DNA from: CAIKHN01 sp964394565
GTDB taxonomy: Bacteria > Patescibacteriota > Patescibacteriia > UBA9934
DNA length: 26,673 nt
NCBI GenBank assembly: GCA_964394565.1
Contig: CAYMYA010000014.1
Span: 1-26,673 of the forward strand
Direction: 5' to 3'
The notes under the pieces: model-generated
Seen by the model: the letters and a program-made list of their open reading frames with translations, nothing else
Database searches by the model: none
Told to the model about the DNA's origin: nothing
In this document: one piece after another, positions 22,901-26,673 of the stretch
How positions within the stretch are numbered: position 1 is the first letter of the stretch
Layout: every line of letters begins with the position of its first letter
Translations under genes and position numbers: made by a program

Positions 22901-25900
22901 TGAAGGGTATGATTATAATGCCGCATGTTCTGTTGGATATTGTGAGAATACTGGCTCCGCATGTATTAATACGGAAGCATGTGGTACAGAGGGAGGCGAA
23001 TGCTTGATTGGTTCCTGTTACGCGGTATCCGAAACACTCTGTGCATCAAGCGCGGATTGTTCGTCGGAGCAGGAATGTTTGAGTGGGTATTGCGCGACAA
23101 ATTCTGGTGATGCAGCGATGGCGGACTATACTGCTGCGGATCCTGATCTCGCATGTGCTTCGGGCGAAACGCTCTATCCTTCGGTACATTTCAAAAATGG
23201 AACGTGTCTGTACGGTCAATGTATTCTCACGCCGGATGGAAGCACATTTGACGTGGATACGTCAGAAACCATGGCGTGTCGTGCATACCCAGAAATCAAT
23301 AGCCCGTTTGAAAATGCCATTGTGGAAGTATGGCAAGATCCAACAGATTATTCCGTTCCAACAGAAGATGGAAGAACAATCACTGAGACGAACATTACTG
23401 ATCTGGATGCACTACCGATTTCCTTTGTGCAGAACTTTGAGAATGTACAAACATGCGCCTGGGGTGAAGATTGTTCGTGTTCATATAAGAAGGTTTCCTA
23501 CGGCGACGGTGCGGAGATACGGTATTTTGGTGACGATGTGAATGAGGATGATCTTGGCTTCGGTATATGCACCACAGGGCTTGTTGGATCGTTCTGTCAG
23601 AACGACGACGAATGCGGTGGTGGACTCTGCGAATTCCCAAATCAGATTGATGATGCATTGGGGCTGAATGGGTATTGTTTAGAGCGGGATAGCTCGACGA
23701 ATATCCTTGGTGATCGTGATTTGCGTGCATGTCTGACATGGCTCCCGGTTGATCAACTTGTTGGGGCAACAGATTTGTACGCAAAGTACACAGAAGCGGG
23801 ATATTTTGCAGAGACAAATTACTGCGCATACGTTGGCGCATATGCAGATCTGAAACCATCGATTGCAAACGGGGCAGATATTTCGGGTGACAATTGGTCT
23901 TTTGGGAAGGGCGCAGAAATTTTGTGTGCGGGAGGCACGGATAGTAGAGACGGAAACCGATATTGTCAGGACGATCCCTTGAGCATGACGTGTCCAGCCG
24001 GATACTTTGCAGTCGTTGGGCCACGCTGGGACGGTTCGGAATATGATGGCGACGAAGGGAAAGATACGTTCACGTTTACCTGCAGTAAGGATGGGTTCCG
24101 CAATGATTGCCCGTATATTTGTGTTCCACATGGCGCGATCAGTGAAGAAACTGGAGAATCGTGTGAGCCGGAGGGGGTACTGGCGAGATATGAAACTGAT
24201 CACGACGGATGGAATAACGAGCATCCTGGCACAGGAGAAGCGTATGATTACACATACGCTGTGTACACTACAGACGACGCATATGAGTTCACGGAATACG
24301 CTGTAGCAGCACAGTCGTGCAAGGCGTATGGGCGACAAATCACGAATACCGATCAAGAGACGATTCCACTTGTTGCGACAGTATTGGACGAAAGTGTTGA
24401 TCCATTGACCATGTCGCTCGCAGCAGACTCTACGCCATACGGCGTACAGGATTCCGCGACACAGGCAAATGTGTACATGGCGTGTTCGACGGTGTTTTCT
24501 ACAATGACCAGCATGTACGACAACGGTGCTGCGCCATACACGGATAGGATTCTGAATACGACGCAATCACCGGAATACACAATTAATGCAGCTGAAACAA
24601 CAGAAGTGTATTTCAGACCGCAAAATTTTGCGTATACCGTTGAAACATTGCAGTCGCCTTTTGGTGCATCAGCATTAGCGAGCGCGATCAATACTCTGGA
24701 CGATCCACGTCCAGTGCGGCTTCCGTCATGTAAATCTGAACCAACCGCGGGATCTGATGGAGCAATGGAATACATCTACTTCTCTCCAACGGTTGACCTG
24801 GGATGCGATGAGGGTGCGGTTCAGGATGACACAACAAGTTTTGCGAATCCCGAAGGAAGAGCGTTCACAGATTATTATTTCACGCTTGGGCGATTGGAAG
24901 AATTTGACGGTGCAGAGAACATGACTCCAGGCCGAGTACACCAAGTATTCAGCGAAACGTATGTCGTTGCAGGCCCTGGAACCTATAATTGTTTAAGCAA
25001 TCCGGGTGAAGCTGGCAGCACATTGTGTGCAGTCGGCTTAGTGAGCGATGTGTTTGCTCATGGTCGAGGAGGGATCCGGTTCTACGACGGTGTGTACGAT
25101 AGAGAGAACGATCTCGTGTTGTCACAAGATGACTGGACTGATGGATCGTACGAAGAAATTGATGTTGATGCGGAAGATGAAAATCTCTTTGAGTACGATC
25201 GCCGCGCGACGGACGGCAATGCGCCTTCTGTATGGGCATTGGATTTGAACAATTGTTATAACGATATCTGTGAAGAGGACGAAGAACATGCATTGACATT
25301 GAATGAACAGAACGAAGGAGATGTTGAGGCGAATGCGTTTTATCGCGCATACCTCAAGTTCTATGCCGCGGCAGATAAAAATCAGTTGCCGCTGCGCCGC
25401 ATTATTGTGGACTGGGGCGACGGTTCCACGCCAACCGGATCGACGGCAGATAACAATTATTACAAAAACCACCGCGGGCTTGAGGATGGCACGGAGGTAT
25501 CCATTTGCGACAAACCAACATCAGACTCTGATTACGAATGGGGCATGAGCCCGGAAAGCTGTGATCAAAACTACTTCAGCTACAACCACATCTACACCTG
25601 CAACCCCTCCCAAATGCCAGCGACATGCGCCGACACGTCCGGCGACGGCATCTACGACAACACCCCCTGCACTATCGACGAAACCCAATGCGTGTACCGC
25701 CCTCGTGTTCACATTAGAGACAACTGGGGATTGTGTACGGGAACGTGTGATTCGACATGGTCATCTACAAACGGTGATAATGGACCGGAATGTGTAGATT
25801 TGGGTGATTTTGAGAATATGAACAATACAGAAAATGCAAATGAATGTGCGTATACCGCATTTACCGGTAATACTACAAATACTTTGGACAGTGCTACTAA

Positions 25901-25943
25901 CCCTTGGGTTTATTACGACGGAATCATTACAGTGACTCCATAA
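16989..25943 (+). CDS. Giant cysteine-rich secreted/surface protein, 2,984 residues
   Basis: The protein starts with a Sec signal peptide; cleavage is likely after VHA35. Residues about 36-330 are mostly helical (AYDAAVFIASGGDGDSPLF is a type I recall from other CPR giant proteins). The remainder is beta-rich, polar and carries on the order of 120 cysteines by eye. A CBM/galactose-binding-like module lies near 665-830 (NPSFEED...DGW to the end of a DAIQLEQ strand), and a second near 1163-1348 (ending YIDNVVLREGE). Calcium-type loops include DEDGDG (about 530) and DRDGDG (about 1044). Short C-x-x-D-x-DC modules cluster near 1775-2215. A PKD-like segment (VDWGDG to YNHIYTC) lies near 2804-2871. 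No LPXTG or C-terminal TM is visible. Adhesion to a host or partner cell is an inference. The ORF is intact. Confidence 0.85.
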   Translation: MKGFFCRVTATGMVAITIMTTGILGIVTFPSRVHAAPVEVVADAPAYTKWLLDALKKVGENALLASITTALINTVTYAADRLAYDAAVFIASGGDGDSPLFENRTIGEYFADYGASVAADALGQIDESGILGNFSLCEPRLPEVTLAFKFGLQSAFQRPEPTCEFSEVQENWGAFRAEIQSASLTPNEENSLILTTLADAYNPKSNDFSVGILLYTDVLNKAQQDASLAAQRKLFGGFFEDKTDFITGRVETPAEVLQDNFRSAAEATDETRRQVALQALGDSNVLLQIGIHAGSVFTNTLLSKFTERLYSGLFGGLDQSEINPFDVNSLAATQDARETYRSFLTASVLSVENYSLLDDFSACPYVGKGLYNCVADASLIAAVSRADGGTALTIAEAIEEGLLQSSWPLIPSSDTARDQDMYCYTYGYCHGNLVKLRKARIISTGWELAAESTANSDASPVTLGEVVDGFYDCNEQNELDDNHPWCHLIDPNWVLKYPETQCKNQAYGQLLESSVSDQRKTECVDMPSCIDEDGDGNCTGGYGYCVREENVWNFRGEECPEYYGSCTSYENPEGDQVDFLSNTTDSGVCTGDAAGCLWYNTQKVSSDGETYDWPEYTDATVFAAAEAESDVYRNRIYFTSAVEDCAAEDGGCRELVSRENGTTLNMITNPSFEEDADENGVPDGWFVAGTGEAYNAGGESVFNGTDAINPGNSGIYYQGGIVLTPAAEYTLSFYAAQHTGVATSGVLLALEASNGEAIDFRGYRLDGDCAVDAANVNILQVTGTPSDSDYTRFSCTFTVPTLADSRAEITAIVDVMYADLWFDAIQLEQESTASEFHEEYSDAVLDLAYVKVPPTYLGCTGTASDPAECENYAGVCSEGDVGCSAYSPTNGDPAVMGIAGALDACPAECVGYDTFKQEPTRYEPAGDFPVYFIPDSAEQCTAQYVGCDEFTNITTEEPSYFTYVRACVTSEQASANASTSDAGAIFYTWEGSDTDGYQLKTWSLLESDMGNGTYTYSGSGGTDTAPNLAPCTSWLTNDTGITCQDDRDGDGTIDAETESCDEHDDTITNPDCREFYDTEGSIHYREWTDTVTVNDACVTYRKTTIVGADTATKMENCENSGGYFDDVTAQCRYYGYAEESFSCPAEESGCREYTGGRSRNSRQAFLEYFEDDALTQWDAVSATDVTLSNESIATDGHSLYSDNAPVWTYVGGDGSACADAGGCEPTAGTLGATCALVEGETYCGTLSDEVFTGKTYVVSFWAKGSGTLSVGFDTSRTSGTAVIDASFAAGTEAIVLSGDWQQYSFGPKYMDAATYSDFGNGASALVFSPGSRTSFYIDNVVLREGEDNIDVIQNSWVTPASCDETESGVAEPQYMLGCQEYTDQDGDIANLKSFTELCDESKVGCQAYFMTQESDSVGGAVYGAVCATLDGLPVSEATSCYMAQNDAGTAYDTASQYLCTIGVARSSCEFNLDWYVPVADLASHVSYRASTVVSPADRDVFLVVTNDSECSSTVAGCMEVGLPIFTQDHTAVESWETTYLMNVPEDYSSTLCSQDELFCQEWTDNDGNISYFKDPQEQTCEYRSSVTVSGVTYNGWFKTGTDELCDPEYVIGGDESGIWRNGDDDYAGWVGTCLAQYDSCSEFQDISDIATNDLYGNADGTSYFYMNNDALEENSLPDSQKCNGEVSQTDGCGIFNDTSDPNKTASATATYIASAHADELFGAQPNDFVNPIDCEGDSTIVEPDGDIVDLCNNRCVYPPETYYDISGSTGEVVMDGSCYSHEDCRPLTSESGETVKGSCVTNFAAARLENDSNTVLKVNRDRECSEWLSCSDSLSTWDERTNSYVNICGDIGLCTQYSGTSDASFCSEWKVSGAAVKLDITAYASRDVSWYGDDYSGFAIPNMLPTDQLTQVNVAEPMVCDTAESGTLEYSQHHGEACETDADCGSSGTTNLYCKTNEVEDYRLAYVAGSCEGYDYNAACSVGYCENTGSACINTEACGTEGGECLIGSCYAVSETLCASSADCSSEQECLSGYCATNSGDAAMADYTAADPDLACASGETLYPSVHFKNGTCLYGQCILTPDGSTFDVDTSETMACRAYPEINSPFENAIVEVWQDPTDYSVPTEDGRTITETNITDLDALPISFVQNFENVQTCAWGEDCSCSYKKVSYGDGAEIRYFGDDVNEDDLGFGICTTGLVGSFCQNDDECGGGLCEFPNQIDDALGLNGYCLERDSSTNILGDRDLRACLTWLPVDQLVGATDLYAKYTEAGYFAETNYCAYVGAYADLKPSIANGADISGDNWSFGKGAEILCAGGTDSRDGNRYCQDDPLSMTCPAGYFAVVGPRWDGSEYDGDEGKDTFTFTCSKDGFRNDCPYICVPHGAISEETGESCEPEGVLARYETDHDGWNNEHPGTGEAYDYTYAVYTTDDAYEFTEYAVAAQSCKAYGRQITNTDQETIPLVATVLDESVDPLTMSLAADSTPYGVQDSATQANVYMACSTVFSTMTSMYDNGAAPYTDRILNTTQSPEYTINAAETTEVYFRPQNFAYTVETLQSPFGASALASAINTLDDPRPVRLPSCKSEPTAGSDGAMEYIYFSPTVDLGCDEGAVQDDTTSFANPEGRAFTDYYFTLGRLEEFDGAENMTPGRVHQVFSETYVVAGPGTYNCLSNPGEAGSTLCAVGLVSDVFAHGRGGIRFYDGVYDRENDLVLSQDDWTDGSYEEIDVDAEDENLFEYDRRATDGNAPSVWALDLNNCYNDICEEDEEHALTLNEQNEGDVEANAFYRAYLKFYAAADKNQLPLRRIIVDWGDGSTPTGSTADNNYYKNHRGLEDGTEVSICDKPTSDSDYEWGMSPESCDQNYFSYNHIYTCNPSQMPATCADTSGDGIYDNTPCTIDETQCVYRPRVHIRDNWGLCTGTCDSTWSSTNGDNGPECVDLGDFENMNNTENANECAYTAFTGNTTNTLDSATNPWVYYDGIITVTP

Positions 25944-25949
25944 AAATTC

Positions 25950-25979
25950 GAAACGGCGGGCCTTGCGGTCCGCCGTTCG
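25950..25979. terminator. Hairpin between the convergent giant and lipoprotein genes
   Basis: aacggcgg (25952-25959) and ccgccgtt (25970-25977) extend to an 11-bp stem with loop ttgc. It lies seven bases after the giant stop and serves both converging transcripts. The T-rich tail is better on the minus strand. Confidence 0.7.
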
Positions 25980-26008
25980 TGGCCTCGTGCTCCTACACGA
26001 TGCCGGGG

Positions 26009-26673
26009 CTACTTCTCGGGCGGATCGACGGGGTTGCCCTCATCATCGCTCGCGTAGCAGTTGTAGTGGATGTCCCCATCGGGGTGTTCGCTGGTGAAGA
26101 CCGCATTCGCGATCGAAGTGAACGCCGCGTTGGAGTATCCTTCCTTCATCAGGGTGACGCCTTCGAGGCTCATGAAGCCGGGCGACGGAAGGTAGAACAG
26201 CGCCCCATCCGTCTCAGCGATCTGGGTCTCGACCAGCGACGTGTTCTTGTCGTTGGTGCAGGTCCACCAGTCGTTCGCGTGGAAGGGGTAGAGGTTGAAC
26301 TCCACGTCCTGCTCCACGAGCTCTCCCTCTCCGAGCTCCACGTCCCACTCGGGGACGATGACCTCGGCTCCGGCCCAGACGCTGTCGCCGGCCCAGGAGG
26401 GGGAGAGGGTGTGGGTCACGAGACCCTCGGGGTTGATCGCGCCGACGCCCACGGTGTGGGTTCGATCGGCCTCGACCTCGATCTCGTCACCGACCTCTCC
26501 GGCCTTCTCGTTGTCGATCACGATGTCGCAGCCGTCGGAGAAGCCCATGAATGAGGCGGTAGTGACCTTGATCGCGGCCATGCCCTCGGTGATAGTTCCA
26601 CCATCACCGTCGCCGTAGGTGGTGCCGCTGTCAGTGTTGCCGCCGGTGCAGGCGGCCAGGGCGATGATGCCCG
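26009..26673 (-). CDS. GC-rich lipoprotein, 5' end outside the window
   Basis: The frame is open from the right edge to a TAG at 26011-26009, giving at least 220 residues. The first visible residues, GIIALAAC, are the end of a lipoprotein signal with lipobox LAAC (cysteine codon 26650-26648), so the true start lies beyond the window and the ATG at 26581 is internal. After the lipid-anchored Cys comes a flexible Gly/Thr/Asp linker (TGGNTDSGTTYGDGDGG), then a beta-rich acidic domain with WWTC and NCYA cysteines. No family is recognised. Such linkers are common in surface lipoproteins of GC-rich bacteria. Codon use differs clearly from the giant gene next to it. Confidence 0.75.
   Translation of the reverse strand, partial: GIIALAACTGGNTDSGTTYGDGDGGTITEGMAAIKVTTASFMGFSDGCDIVIDNEKAGEVGDEIEVEADRTHTVGVGAINPEGLVTHTLSPSWAGDSVWAGAEVIVPEWDVELGEGELVEQDVEFNLYPFHANDWWTCTNDKNTSLVETQIAETDGALFYLPSPGFMSLEGVTLMKEGYSNAAFTSIANAVFTSEHPDGDIHYNCYASDDEGNPVDPPEK

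Overview
The window looks like a piece of a Candidate Phyla Radiation (Patescibacteria, Parcubacteria-like) genome. The reasons are compact genes in short same-strand runs, host-style genes that almost all lack a Shine-Dalgarno sequence, short or absent 5' leaders, a TM-only LPG-synthase-type flippase, a short YidC, and one giant cysteine-rich exported protein that fills about a third of the sequence. UGA is used as an ordinary stop and release factor 2 is present, so this is genetic code 11, not the UGA=Gly code of Gracilibacteria and Absconditabacteria. The lineage call rests on gene content read by eye, not on a phylogeny.

Layout. Positions 1-380: the 3' end of tRNA-Val(UAC), a hairpin-rich spacer, a terminator, and a complete tRNA-Ala(GGC) with its own terminator. 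490-3067: a Nudix hydrolase, then small genes (two small membrane proteins, a SAM methyltransferase, YraN, a coiled-coil protein). 3099-5139: nusA-yidC with a perfect hairpin in the nusA leader. 5379-6050: an isolated GC-rich gene of unknown function. 6224-9445: an envelope operon (UPF0104 flippase-like protein, nucleotidyltransferase, O-antigen ligase-like protein) with touching or overlapping genes. 9419-11426: groES-groEL behind a promoter that sits inside a CIRCE-like operator. 11505-12858: a repeat-rich, GC-rich island on the minus strand, with two gene cassettes that share the same promoter/leader and the same stop-codon/terminator segment but carry different ORFs, plus a 100-N scaffold gap. 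12900-16184: small multi-TM protein, prfB, NAD-dependent epimerase, rsmA. 16290-25943: a membrane-anchored calcium-binding-repeat protein and the 2,984-residue secreted giant. 26009-window end: a GC-rich minus-strand lipoprotein gene cut by the window edge.

Two styles of DNA alternate. The host style is moderate in GC and SD-free. Three GC-rich islands (about 5303-6140, 11578-12760, and 25980 to the end) encode unrecognised proteins, and the starts visible in the first two have clear SD sequences. Islands 1 and 2 are followed by GC-rich hairpin terminators. They look like acquired or exchangeable accessory genes.

The most novel signal is the cassette island at 11578-12858. A 17-bp promoter spacer holds a perfect TTTTCGCGAAAA palindrome, repeated in every copy, and constant flanks enclose variable, membrane-anchored small proteins. 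The gap inside it is bordered by exactly 55 identical bases on both sides, which suggests a k-mer overlap left by assembly rather than missing sequence.
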